Shown: positions 43,060-50,715 of the stretch, in pieces
Numbering within the stretch: the stretch's first letter is position 1
Layout: each line of letters opens with the position of its first letter
Source: Brevibacillus borstelensis
Lineage (GTDB): Bacteria > Bacillota > Bacilli > Brevibacillales > Brevibacillaceae
DNA length: 64,000 bases
Reading direction: 5' to 3'
Assembly: GCF_003710865.1 (NCBI RefSeq)
Contig: NZ_RHHO01000038.1
Coordinates: forward strand, 1 to 64,000
Position numbers and translations under genes: made by a program
The notes under the pieces: model-generated
What the model saw: only the letters and a program-made list of their open reading frames with translations
Told to the model about the DNA's origin: nothing
Databases searched by the model: none

Positions 43060-44673
43060 TTATTTAGACATCTCCGCCAGGTTGTAAATGCCCTCCAGCA
43101 TCGGGTTGTAGACGAAGCCTTTGACGTTTTTGCTGACCGGCAGGAGGAAGTCCTTTTGATACAGATAAAGGTAAGGCGCTTCATCAATGACGATCTTCTG
43201 CGCTTCCTTGTACAGCTTCTCGCGCTCTGCCTTGTCGTTGATCGATGCGGCTTTGCGCACCAGCTCGTCCACTTTGTCGTTTTTATAGAAGGCGCGGTTT
43301 CCGGCCAGACCGAAGTTGACGGAGTCAAACCAGTAGTTCATGAACATGTACGGGTCGCCGAAGTCCGGGCTCCAAACACCAAGAGCGAGGTCGAATTCGC
43401 CGGCGTCAATCATTTCGCGGGACGTGGCGTAGGCGATCTTTTTGAGATTGAGCTTTACCCCGATGTCGGCGAAAAATGCCTGCAGGGTGAGTGCTTCTGT
43501 CTCCCACCACGGTTTGTTGTCGGAATACAGCAGATCGAGGGTCAGGTTGGAGACGCCTGCTTCCGCCAGGAGCGCTTTGGCTTTTTCCACATCGCGCTTG
43601 TACTGATGGGCAGATTCATCATGCCCCCACAGACCTTTTGGAATTGGACCGCGCATTTGCGTAGCGTAGCCTTCCTGCACGGATTCGGTCAGGGCGTCAT
43701 AGTCGATCGCGTAGCTTAACGCCTGGCGAACCTTCGGGTTTTTGAGCGCTTCGTTGCCTTTGGAGGAGTTTACGTACACGTAGTCGACGAACAGGCTCGG
43801 TTTTTGCAGGACTTCTACGTTGGGCAATTCTTTGACGGCTTTCAATTGTTCATTGGGGATGCCTTCGGCGATGTCAATCTCGCCCTGTTCCAACTGCAGG
43901 CGCTGAGCTGTCGCATCCGGAACGATTTTGAAGTATACGGTTTGGAATGCGGGTTTCACTGTGGAGTGCGGGTTGACGGTGAGCTTGAGATATTCGCCTT
44001 TTTTCCATTCTTCGAGCTTGTACGGGCCGCTGCCCATCGTGTTGTTTGCGAGGAAGTTTTGGCCCAGATCGCCGTTTTGTTCTTCTTCTTTTACCTTCGG
44101 ATTGACGATGCCGCCGTAGTTGGCTGCGAGAGTCGAGAGGAATGGCGGGAAGTTTTTGGAGAGAACGAAGGTAACCTGTGTCGGCGAATCGACTTTGACT
44201 TCTTTGATCACGCTGTATACGTCAGCCGGGCCTTTCTTGATGGCGAGCGTGCGGTCGAAGGTGAACTTGACGGCTTCTGCCGTGACCGGAGTACCGTCGG
44301 CAAACTTATGTCCTTCTTCCAGTGTAAAGGTCCAGGTAAGGCCGTCTTCGCTCACTTTCCATTCCTTGGCGAGACCGGGCTTGACCTCTGTGGACTCCCC
44401 GTCGTATTCGACGAGACGTTCGTAGGTGGGATAAGTGATTTTCCATGCGGCGTTGTCAAAGGTGACGGCGGGATCGAGCGTGCCTTGATCCGCGTTGATC
44501 GCGACGAACAGTGTGTCTGCTGACGTCTTCGGTGCGGTCGGCTCGGTTTTTGCCGGCGATTCCGGCGAGTTGTTCTGAGCTTGAGGCTGGTTCGCCGGTG
44601 TGCCGCAAGCGGCAACGAGCATGGAAACAGCGAGAACCAGGCTGGTGAGGACGAATGACCATCTGCGCTTCAA
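43060..44673 (-). CDS. dppE: dipeptide-binding lipoprotein of the ABC transporter
   Basis: A solute-binding lipoprotein of about 537 residues. I favour the TTG at 44673 (MKRRWSFVLTS), nine bases after GGGGGT; the longer frame from the TTG at 44682 starts almost on top of that site. Signal peptide and lipobox LVAAC, then family 5 (peptide/nickel) features: PTYERLVEYDG, KEWKVSEDGLTWTFTLEEG, and late GDPYMFMNYWF. It delivers peptides to DppBC. Since the operon opens with a D-Ala-D-Ala dipeptidase, the ligand is probably D-Ala-D-Ala or a related wall peptide, which is inference. Confidence 0.9.
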   Translation of the reverse strand: MKRRWSFVLTSLVLAVSMLVAACGTPANQPQAQNNSPESPAKTEPTAPKTSADTLFVAINADQGTLDPAVTFDNAAWKITYPTYERLVEYDGESTEVKPGLAKEWKVSEDGLTWTFTLEEGHKFADGTPVTAEAVKFTFDRTLAIKKGPADVYSVIKEVKVDSPTQVTFVLSKNFPPFLSTLAANYGGIVNPKVKEEEQNGDLGQNFLANNTMGSGPYKLEEWKKGEYLKLTVNPHSTVKPAFQTVYFKIVPDATAQRLQLEQGEIDIAEGIPNEQLKAVKELPNVEVLQKPSLFVDYVYVNSSKGNEALKNPKVRQALSYAIDYDALTESVQEGYATQMRGPIPKGLWGHDESAHQYKRDVEKAKALLAEAGVSNLTLDLLYSDNKPWWETEALTLQAFFADIGVKLNLKKIAYATSREMIDAGEFDLALGVWSPDFGDPYMFMNYWFDSVNFGLAGNRAFYKNDKVDELVRKAASINDKAEREKLYKEAQKIVIDEAPYLYLYQKDFLLPVSKNVKGFVYNPMLEGIYNLAEMSK

Positions 44674-44742
44674 AGAGATCAACCCCCAACATTTTGTTAT
44701 AAATTTAATATATTTTTAATATATTGCAAAAATTGAGGTTAT

Positions 44743-45450
44743 TCAACTATTTTCGCTATCAATTTCCAAGATTCCCCCGTACATGGTTTGTCCAGTAGTT
44801 TGCCGTGCCCAGGAAAGCGTGCCGTATTCGTAATGCCACCACTCTTTGGGGTAATTGACGAAACCGGCCTCGGTCATCAGGTGATACAGAAGACGTCTGT
44901 TGGCGCGGATCGTTTTCGCCTGTTCATCAGGGCTGAGAGCGTTTTCATAGAATCGGGTAGAGGCCCGTTCGCTGAAATCGTCAAACTCTGTTCCCATGTC
45001 GAGCCACCCATCGGGGCCTTCGATCGTCAGGTCTACTGCTCCACCGGACAAATGGGGCGATGGCTTTTGCACATCCTTGCTGGGGACGGCGACAAATTTG
45101 CTCAGTTCGGCCTGAAGCGCCTCGCCTTCTTCCCAGCCCTGCTTGAGCAGTGTTTGCTTGAATCTTTCATAGAGAGAGCTTTGCACCTGGTAGGAGCGCC
45201 AGCCGTCAAATACGACGAAGCGATAGCCGTCGGGCAAGCGTTCGGCTGCTTGGACCAGGCGGAGAGCGGCGCTTTTTCGCAAGTACGCTTCGGGAGTGGT
45301 TCCGTCGTAGCCTTGCTTGTAGTACATCGGCCAGACCGTAATTTTTTCGGACAAGCTGGAGAGGGGGAGCATCGCTTCGCCGCATTCTTCAAGGAGAGGC
45401 TGTACGTAGAGATGTGGCCGCTCCGGAGGAATCGGGAGATCCTGTTTCAT
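44743..45450 (-). CDS. ddpX: VanX/DdpX-type D-alanyl-D-alanine dipeptidase
   Basis: A 235-residue zinc dipeptidase; the ATG lies behind AGGAGGTGG, three codons after the first in-frame ATG. Family motifs are present: VFDGWRSYQVQSSLYERF, the metal-binding SPHLSGGAVDLTI (His and Asp) and the catalytic EWWHYEYGTL (Glu and third His). VanX-class enzymes split only the dipeptide D-Ala-D-Ala in the cytoplasm. As first gene before a five-part dipeptide importer it mirrors the E. coli ddpX-ddpABCDF layout for reuse of wall-derived D-Ala-D-Ala. It is therefore more likely nutritional or recycling than a resistance gene, despite the vanG-like locus 16 kb away. Confidence 0.9.
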   Translation of the reverse strand: MKQDLPIPPERPHLYVQPLLEECGEAMLPLSSLSEKITVWPMYYKQGYDGTTPEAYLRKSAALRLVQAAERLPDGYRFVVFDGWRSYQVQSSLYERFKQTLLKQGWEEGEALQAELSKFVAVPSKDVQKPSPHLSGGAVDLTIEGPDGWLDMGTEFDDFSERASTRFYENALSPDEQAKTIRANRRLLYHLMTEAGFVNYPKEWWHYEYGTLSWARQTTGQTMYGGILEIDSENS

Positions 45451-45486
45451 CTGGACCACCTCCTGTTTGTGGATATGTTTTCCATC

Positions 45487-45515
45487 ATCCTAGCAAAGAA
45501 CAAAACTTTAGTAAA
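45487..45515 (-). promoter_or_regulatory. promoter of the ddpX-dpp operon
   Basis: On the minus strand TTTACT-type -35 (45515-45510) and TAGGAT -10 (45492-45487), spacer 17 bp, 37 bp upstream of the start codon. Confidence 0.55.
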
Positions 45516-45638
45516 CTGCATTTAATTTTCATTTGTTGAATAAAACTCGATGATCAGCTTGTTCTTTCTATCCGTGCCCACTTTTGTTATGATGATAGCA
45601 AGCGCCAGTCTTTGGCTGGCTGAACATTTCCATATCGC

Positions 45639-45839
45639 GCAAACAGGTCTTTGCTTCCTGCACGGTGCACGCCGCGGGAAGCGAAGTTAAAAGGGAAGTT
45701 TGGTGAAAATCCAACGCGGTCCCGCCACTGTAAGAGAGGAGTTTTCCTTCAAGGCATTTTGCCATCCACTGCCCCGGGTCGGGGACGGGAAGGAGAAGGA
45801 AAGCAGCGATTCTCGAGCCAGGAGACCTGCCTGTCTTGC
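45639..45839 (+). ncRNA. cobalamin (adenosylcobalamin) riboswitch
   Basis: The B12 box AGCCAGGAGACCTGCC is at 45816-45831. Upstream is the conserved core with GGTGAAAATCC and then GGTCCCGCCACTGTAA around 45702-45732. The closing P1 helix can form from GCAAACAGG (45639-45647) and CCTGTCTTGC (45830-45839). It controls the cobalamin operon; ligand binding should favour the terminator 60 nt downstream. The 45460-45640 space also carries the divergent ddpX promoter. Confidence 0.97.
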
Positions 45840-45898
45840 CTGAGCACTGATTTCCTTCGGGTCAAAGGAAGAGGTGGATCGTTGTAGCGAACTGTCCG

Positions 45899-45943
45899 CG
45901 CTTTGTCTCCCTTTGTTTTCCAAAGGGAACAAGGCGTTTTTTT
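45899..45943 (+). terminator. riboswitch-controlled terminator
   Basis: CGCTTTGTCTCCCTTT pairs with AAAGGGAACAAGGCG (one bulge), followed by seven T, 130 bp before the first gene. It is the likely expression platform of the riboswitch: read through when cobalamin is low. Confidence 0.85.
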
Positions 45944-46071
45944 ATACTTTTCGGAAGGTTGGCGTGTACTCCCCTGGAAAAGCAGGCGGCAGTTTCGCGT
46001 TTCACCCGGAGATTTGCCCGAGTGGCTTTGTATGTTCAAAAGGATTGCGCAGAACGAAGGAGGGGCTGTTG

Positions 46072-46620
46072 ATGAGCAAGGCCGACAACAAGCGAGGGCT
46101 GCTGCTGGTCTATACAGGAGACGGAAAAGGCAAGACGACAGCGGCGTTAGGCTTGGCTGTACGTGCAACCGGCAGAGGAAAACGGGTTTTAATGATCCAG
46201 TTTATCAAGTCTCCGGAACGCACCTATGGCGAGAAGATTATTTTCGACCGTCTCGGAATCGAAATGGTGCAGATGGGCGTCGGCTTTACCTGGACCAAAA
46301 CACCGGAGGAGCACCGCAGCGCCCTTGAAAAGGCGTGGAGCTTTGCCCGCGAAAAGGTGCTTGGCGGCGAGTACGATGTGGTGATCCTGGACGAATTGAA
46401 CAATGCCCTGGCAATTGATCGTTTTCCGATTGACGATGTGCTCCCGCTGGCTGACGTGCTGGATACGGTCCAAAACAGGCCGCGCCACGTCCATCTGGTC
46501 ATTACCGGCCGCAATGCGCAGCCCGCGATCATCGAGATGGCCGATCTTGTGACGGAGATGAAGCCGGTCAAGCACTACTATGACGAAGGCATTCCCGCTG
46601 TACTCGGAGTTGAGTACTGA
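46072..46620 (+). CDS. cobO: cob(I)alamin adenosyltransferase, CobO/BtuR type
   Basis: A 182-residue enzyme that transfers the adenosyl group of ATP to reduced corrinoid. ATG behind AAGGAGGGG. The P-loop is GDGKGKTTAALGLAVRA near residue 17; LMIQFIKSPERTYGEK and VVILDELNNAL are family hallmarks. It is the first gene after the riboswitch and overlaps the next start by one base. The operon begins with late-pathway genes and continues with the ring-building genes. Confidence 0.95.
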   Translation: MSKADNKRGLLLVYTGDGKGKTTAALGLAVRATGRGKRVLMIQFIKSPERTYGEKIIFDRLGIEMVQMGVGFTWTKTPEEHRSALEKAWSFAREKVLGGEYDVVILDELNNALAIDRFPIDDVLPLADVLDTVQNRPRHVHLVITGRNAQPAIIEMADLVTEMKPVKHYYDEGIPAVLGVEY

Positions 46621-47726
46621 TGGGGCTGCTGGAGACCTACGGCCACGGCGGGGATCTGGTGACGGCTGCAGAGCGCTTTGGCGTATCGGCCGAGGCGTTC
46701 CTTGATTACAGCGCCAATATAAATCCGCTCGGTCCTCCGGCAAGGGTCCTGGAAGCGCTGGGGAGGTCGCTTACCGCCGTTATCCGCTATCCTGATCCCG
46801 GCCATCGAGCTTTCAAGCGGGCATTGGCTGCCCGGCTGCGTCTGCCGGAAGACGCCCTTTTGCCGGCAAATGGAGCGGCGGAAGCGATGGCGCTGGCCGT
46901 GCTCGCTCTGCAGCCGGAAAGCGCAGGTGTGGTGACGCCGTGCTTTTCCGAATATGCCCAACTTTCCCGCCAATTCGGCGCTCGCGTCGTGGAATGCGCG
47001 GGACGGGAAGAAAACGGCTTCAAGCCAGACGCGCGGGAGCTGTATCGGCTCTTTCGGGAGACGCAGCTCGTGTTCATCGGTTCTCCGAACAATCCGACCG
47101 GTCTATTGTATGAACCAGACGAGCTTTTGCAAATGGCCGAATGGACAAATGACACCGGTACCCATTTGATTGTCGATGAAGCTTTTCTCGATTTTGCGGC
47201 TCGGGAGAAGCAGTTTACACTTGCGGATCGGCTAGGACATTTTCCGCGCGTCCTGTTGATACGCTCCATGACCAAAATGTTCGCTATCCCGGGGCTTCGG
47301 CTCGGTTATGCGATCGGTCACCCCGCACTGATCGAGAGGATGAGGAGCAAACAGGTGAGCTGGAGCGTCAACGGCTTGGCCTTGCTTGCGGGAGAGTTGT
47401 GTTTGCAGGAAGCGGATTATGAAGAAGAGACGAGGCGCCTCATCGCTGCAGAACGCCGCTTTTTGCTGGACGGACTGCAGTCGGGGCTGGGCTGGCAGGT
47501 ATGGCCGGGAGAGGCCAACTTTTTGCTCGTTCGCTCCCCGGAATGGATAGACGCGACGGCGCTGCAGGAGGAAATGGGCAAACGGGGCATTCTGATCCGC
47601 AACTGCGCCATGTATCCGGGACTGACCGCCCGCGATTTTCGCATCGCCGTTCGCTCGCGGGCCGAGAATGAACGGCTGCTGTCTGCCTTTCATGATGTGA
47701 TGGAAAAAAGGGGGGCGGTCTTGTGA
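46620..47726 (+). CDS. cobD: threonine-phosphate decarboxylase CobD
   Basis: A 368-residue PLP enzyme of the aminotransferase fold that makes (R)-1-amino-2-propanol phosphate, the linker of the nucleotide loop. YSANINPLGPP near the start, VFIGSPNNPTG and the PLP lysine in RSMTKMFAIPGLRLGYAIG are present, as is the late FRIAVRSRAEN (phosphate-binding Arg). Overlaps cobO by one base and cobU by four. The alternative, histidinol-phosphate aminotransferase, is excluded by context and by the YSANINP opening. Confidence 0.94.
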   Translation: MGLLETYGHGGDLVTAAERFGVSAEAFLDYSANINPLGPPARVLEALGRSLTAVIRYPDPGHRAFKRALAARLRLPEDALLPANGAAEAMALAVLALQPESAGVVTPCFSEYAQLSRQFGARVVECAGREENGFKPDARELYRLFRETQLVFIGSPNNPTGLLYEPDELLQMAEWTNDTGTHLIVDEAFLDFAAREKQFTLADRLGHFPRVLLIRSMTKMFAIPGLRLGYAIGHPALIERMRSKQVSWSVNGLALLAGELCLQEADYEEETRRLIAAERRFLLDGLQSGLGWQVWPGEANFLLVRSPEWIDATALQEEMGKRGILIRNCAMYPGLTARDFRIAVRSRAENERLLSAFHDVMEKRGAVL

Positions 47727-48262
47727 GCCTTATTTTGGTCACAGGGGGCGTTCGGTCGGGAAAGAGCCGTTTTGCCGAGGAATTGGCCCGTGATGCCGCG
47801 CAGGACGTGTTGTACGTGGCGACAGGAAAAGCGTGGGACGATGAGATGGCCAGACGAATCGAGCTGCATCGGGAGCGCCGCCCTGATACGTGGGGATTGT
47901 GCGAGCTCGGCGGACGGCTGTCCGAATCGCTGGACGCGAGCAAAGGGTACAGTGTCGTCTTGCTCGATTGTCTCTCCACCTGGGTCAGCGGTCGCCTGAT
48001 GGACATCCCGGAGCAGGCGTGGCGGGACGAATCCATTACAAAAGAGATTGTGGGAGAAGCAAAGGCGTGGCTGGATGCTGTCGCCCAAACGAATCAAACC
48101 GTGATTGCAGTAACGAGTGAAGTGGGTCTTGGCGGGGTAGCGATGTCGAGGCTGGGACGATGGTTTGCCGATATTTTGGGCGATGTGAATCAGCAAGCCG
48201 CGCGCCAGGCTGACACCGTCTATGCCGTGATCGCCGGGCTCCCCTGGAGGATGAAAGGATGA
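47723..48262 (+). CDS. cobU: adenosylcobinamide kinase/guanylyltransferase CobU
   Basis: A 179-residue bifunctional enzyme that phosphorylates adenosylcobinamide and adds GMP. GTG start overlapping the cobD stop. P-loop TGGVRSGKSRFAEEL at residues 7-21, the active-site region ARRIELHRERRPDTW (the His of HRERR receives GMP), and VLLDCLSTWVS. TSEVGLGGVAMSRLGRWFADILG is the conserved C-terminal block. It feeds CobS, which overlaps it by four bases. Confidence 0.96.
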   Translation: MSLILVTGGVRSGKSRFAEELARDAAQDVLYVATGKAWDDEMARRIELHRERRPDTWGLCELGGRLSESLDASKGYSVVLLDCLSTWVSGRLMDIPEQAWRDESITKEIVGEAKAWLDAVAQTNQTVIAVTSEVGLGGVAMSRLGRWFADILGDVNQQAARQADTVYAVIAGLPWRMKG

Positions 48263-49077
48263 ACGCATTTTTTCACGCGCTGACTTTTTTTACACGCATT
48301 CCCGTGCCGTGGCTGAAGCCGTCGGAAAAGGCTTGGCGTGACAGCGTCGCTTGGTATCCGGCTGTCGGGCTGGTGATCGGATGCGTGCTGTGGATCGTGC
48401 ACGAGGCTGCATTATGGGCCTTTCCGCCGCTGATCGCCGCCGTTTTGACGTGCACGGCCTGGGTGTACATCACGGGAGGACTCCATCTGGACGGGTGGAT
48501 GGACCTGGCGGATGGCCTCGGCAGCAGCCGTACGCAAGAACGCATGCTGGAGATTATGAAGGACAGCCGCTCGGGTGCCATGGCTGTCCTGGCTGCGATC
48601 CTGCTGCTCTTTTTGAAAACGGCAGGGATAACGGAACTGGCGGGTCTGCTGACAAATCCGCCAAACCAGGCAAGCTTGTCGGGTCTGTTAGCAGGTGGCC
48701 CAAGAGCGGAAGGGCTGACACTTTATAGCGGCTCTCTCCTGCTTGTCCTCATTCCATTTGCTGCCCGCGCTCATGTGCTGCTCGCGATACGCTGCTTCCC
48801 CAACGTTTCTTCCGACAACGGCGTCGGAAAAGGGATCGGTGCAGGGTTGCGGCTCTGGCATATTGTGGCGGCCTACGCAGCTGTCCTCGGACTTGGCTGG
48901 TGGATCGCCGGCATTCAGGCGATAGCGGCAGTCGCGGTGTCGCTTTTGTTCAGCCTCTGGTTCGCACGCGGCATCTGCCGCAGGCTCGGAGGACTGACGG
49001 GCGATTGCTACGGCGCGATCATTGAAAGCAGTGAAGCAGTGATGCTGCTTGTTGCGGCAGGGAGCTGGTGGACGTGA
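48259..49077 (+). CDS. cobS: cobalamin-5-phosphate synthase CobS
   Basis: A 272-residue polytopic membrane enzyme that joins adenosylcobinamide-GDP to alpha-ribazole. LTFFTRIPVPW at the N-terminus and the metal-binding GGLHLDGWMDLADGLGSS are diagnostic; the C-terminus has LGGLTGDCYGAIIESSEA. About 20 residues around residue 140 (LLTNPPNQASLSGLLAGG) are a lineage-specific insert in a loop. It overlaps cobU by four bases and cobC by ten. Confidence 0.95.
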   Translation: MNAFFHALTFFTRIPVPWLKPSEKAWRDSVAWYPAVGLVIGCVLWIVHEAALWAFPPLIAAVLTCTAWVYITGGLHLDGWMDLADGLGSSRTQERMLEIMKDSRSGAMAVLAAILLLFLKTAGITELAGLLTNPPNQASLSGLLAGGPRAEGLTLYSGSLLLVLIPFAARAHVLLAIRCFPNVSSDNGVGKGIGAGLRLWHIVAAYAAVLGLGWWIAGIQAIAAVAVSLLFSLWFARGICRRLGGLTGDCYGAIIESSEAVMLLVAAGSWWT

Positions 49078-49712
49078 GATGGATCTGGATCAGGCACGGG
49101 GAGACAGAGGAAAATCGCGAAGGGCGCTATCTGGGACATACGGATGTGCCGCTGAATGACGCGGGGGTGGAGCAGGCGGCGCTTCTCGCCAGACAGCTCG
49201 GGCATGAACGCCCGGCCCATTTTTTTACCAGCGATTTGCTCCGCTGCGTGCAGACGGCTGATCGGCTGGCAGCGGTCTGGGGGATGAGTCCGATCCGGGT
49301 TCCTGAGCTTCGCGAGCTGTCTTTTGGCGAATGGGAGCGGCTCACCTACGAAGAACTGATGGTCAGAGAAAGCGTGCGGGCAAGCCGTTGGTACGACGAT
49401 CCGTTCGGCATCGCGCCGCCGGGCGGAGAAACGCTGACGCAGCTGGGCGAACGAGTGAACCGCTGGTTGAGCGGCATGTGGAAAGAAATGAGAGATGCAT
49501 GCGGTTTAACGGAGCCGGATCACACGGTCGCATTGGTGACGCACGGTGGTGTCATCCGCTGGTTTCAGGCGGCCTGGCTGCACGGTGACCCCGGATTGTA
49601 CTGGCACATGAAAGGACTCGGGCACGGTCAGGCGATGATCGTGGAGCATGTATCGGGGACGTGGAAGCCAGCATCGCACGCAATCGACATCAGGGAAGAG
49701 AGTGAAGCATAG
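49068..49712 (+). CDS. cobC: alpha-ribazole phosphatase CobC (histidine phosphatase family)
   Basis: A 214-residue phosphatase. The phosphohistidine motif IRHGETEENREG is at the N-terminus, the second His lies in VALVTHGGVIRWF, and ELSFGEWERLTYEEL is the typical CobC middle segment. It starts at a GTG (49068, or 49074) inside the cobS end. It removes the phosphate from alpha-ribazole phosphate or from cobalamin phosphate. The family also contains phosphoglycerate mutase relatives; operon position settles the call. Confidence 0.9.
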   Translation: MDVRWIWIRHGETEENREGRYLGHTDVPLNDAGVEQAALLARQLGHERPAHFFTSDLLRCVQTADRLAAVWGMSPIRVPELRELSFGEWERLTYEELMVRESVRASRWYDDPFGIAPPGGETLTQLGERVNRWLSGMWKEMRDACGLTEPDHTVALVTHGGVIRWFQAAWLHGDPGLYWHMKGLGHGQAMIVEHVSGTWKPASHAIDIREESEA

Positions 49713-50669
49713 ATGACAACCGCTTTTCTCATCGTGGCGGCTTACGTGCTCGACCGCCTGGTTGGAGACCCGCGCAGTCTGCCGCATCCGGTAGTGATCA
49801 TGGGGTGGTGTATTGCCCGCCTGGAGCGCGTCATCCGGCTGTCTGTCAAACAGGAGAAGGGCTTGAGGGCAGCCGGCTTGCTGTTTCCCCTCCTGATCGT
49901 CGGGGGCAGCTATGCGGTCGTCGCCGGACTTGTGTACGGCGCGGGGCTGATCCATCCCTGGCTGGCTATCGCGCTGGAAATCTGGCTGATCTCTACGACG
50001 ATCGCGACCAAAGGCTTGGCGGATGCCGGATTGGAAATAGGCCGCTATCTGCTGGCCGGGGATCTGGCAATGGCCCGCCGTTCGCTCTCGATGGTGGTCG
50101 GGCGGGACACGGGGCATCTGGATGAGGCCGAGATCAGCCGCGGGGCTGTGGAGACGGTGGCGGAAAACATCGTCGATGCCATCGTGTCTCCGCTCTTTTA
50201 CGCTGCGATCGGAGGCGCCCCGCTGGCGATGGCCTATCGGGCGGCGAACACGCTTGATTCCATGGTCGGCTACAAAAACGAGAAATACGTGAATCTCGGC
50301 TGGGCCTCCGCCCGCTTTGACGACGTGTTGAATTACATACCGGCCCGCCTCACTGCTCTGCTGTTGGTCGGGGCGAGCTGGCTGCAACGGCTGGACTGGC
50401 GCCGCTGCTACCGCATCATGCGGCGGGACGCCGGACTTCATCCCAGCCCCAACAGCGGTCTTCCGGAAGCGGCAGTCGCCGGTGCGCTGGGCGTTCAACT
50501 GGGCGGACTGAATTACTATCAGGGCGTGGCTTCTCACCGCGCCAAGCTGGGTGATCCGCTTCGGCCGCTGTGTGCAGGCGATATTGCGGCTACGGTGCGC
50601 TTGATGACAGTCACTTCGATCATGTGCACAGTCGGTCTGGCCGCTTTTGCTTATGTTCTGCATGGATGA
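49713..50669 (+). CDS. cbiB: adenosylcobinamide-phosphate synthase CbiB
   Basis: A 318-residue membrane enzyme starting directly after the cobC stop. Hallmarks: LDRLVGDPRSLPHPVVIMG, SRGAVETVAENIVDAIVSPLFY, NTLDSMVGYKNEKYVNLGW and SPNSGLPEAAVAGALGV. It attaches aminopropanol phosphate, made by CobD, to adenosylcobyric acid. Four to five membrane segments are visible. The name cobD is used for this enzyme in some species; here cobD refers to the decarboxylase. Confidence 0.95.
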   Translation: MTTAFLIVAAYVLDRLVGDPRSLPHPVVIMGWCIARLERVIRLSVKQEKGLRAAGLLFPLLIVGGSYAVVAGLVYGAGLIHPWLAIALEIWLISTTIATKGLADAGLEIGRYLLAGDLAMARRSLSMVVGRDTGHLDEAEISRGAVETVAENIVDAIVSPLFYAAIGGAPLAMAYRAANTLDSMVGYKNEKYVNLGWASARFDDVLNYIPARLTALLLVGASWLQRLDWRRCYRIMRRDAGLHPSPNSGLPEAAVAGALGVQLGGLNYYQGVASHRAKLGDPLRPLCAGDIAATVRLMTVTSIMCTVGLAAFAYVLHG

Positions 50670-50715
50670 ACAGCGTTTTTCAAATAGAGGCGAAATAATG
50701 AAAGGGGGACTTTCT

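Noticed and set aside
44743-45450. Reading the VanX-like gene as part of a vancomycin resistance operon
   Set aside because: It heads a dipeptide importer operon like E. coli ddpX and is 16 kb from the van-like cluster in the other orientation; a recycling role fits better.
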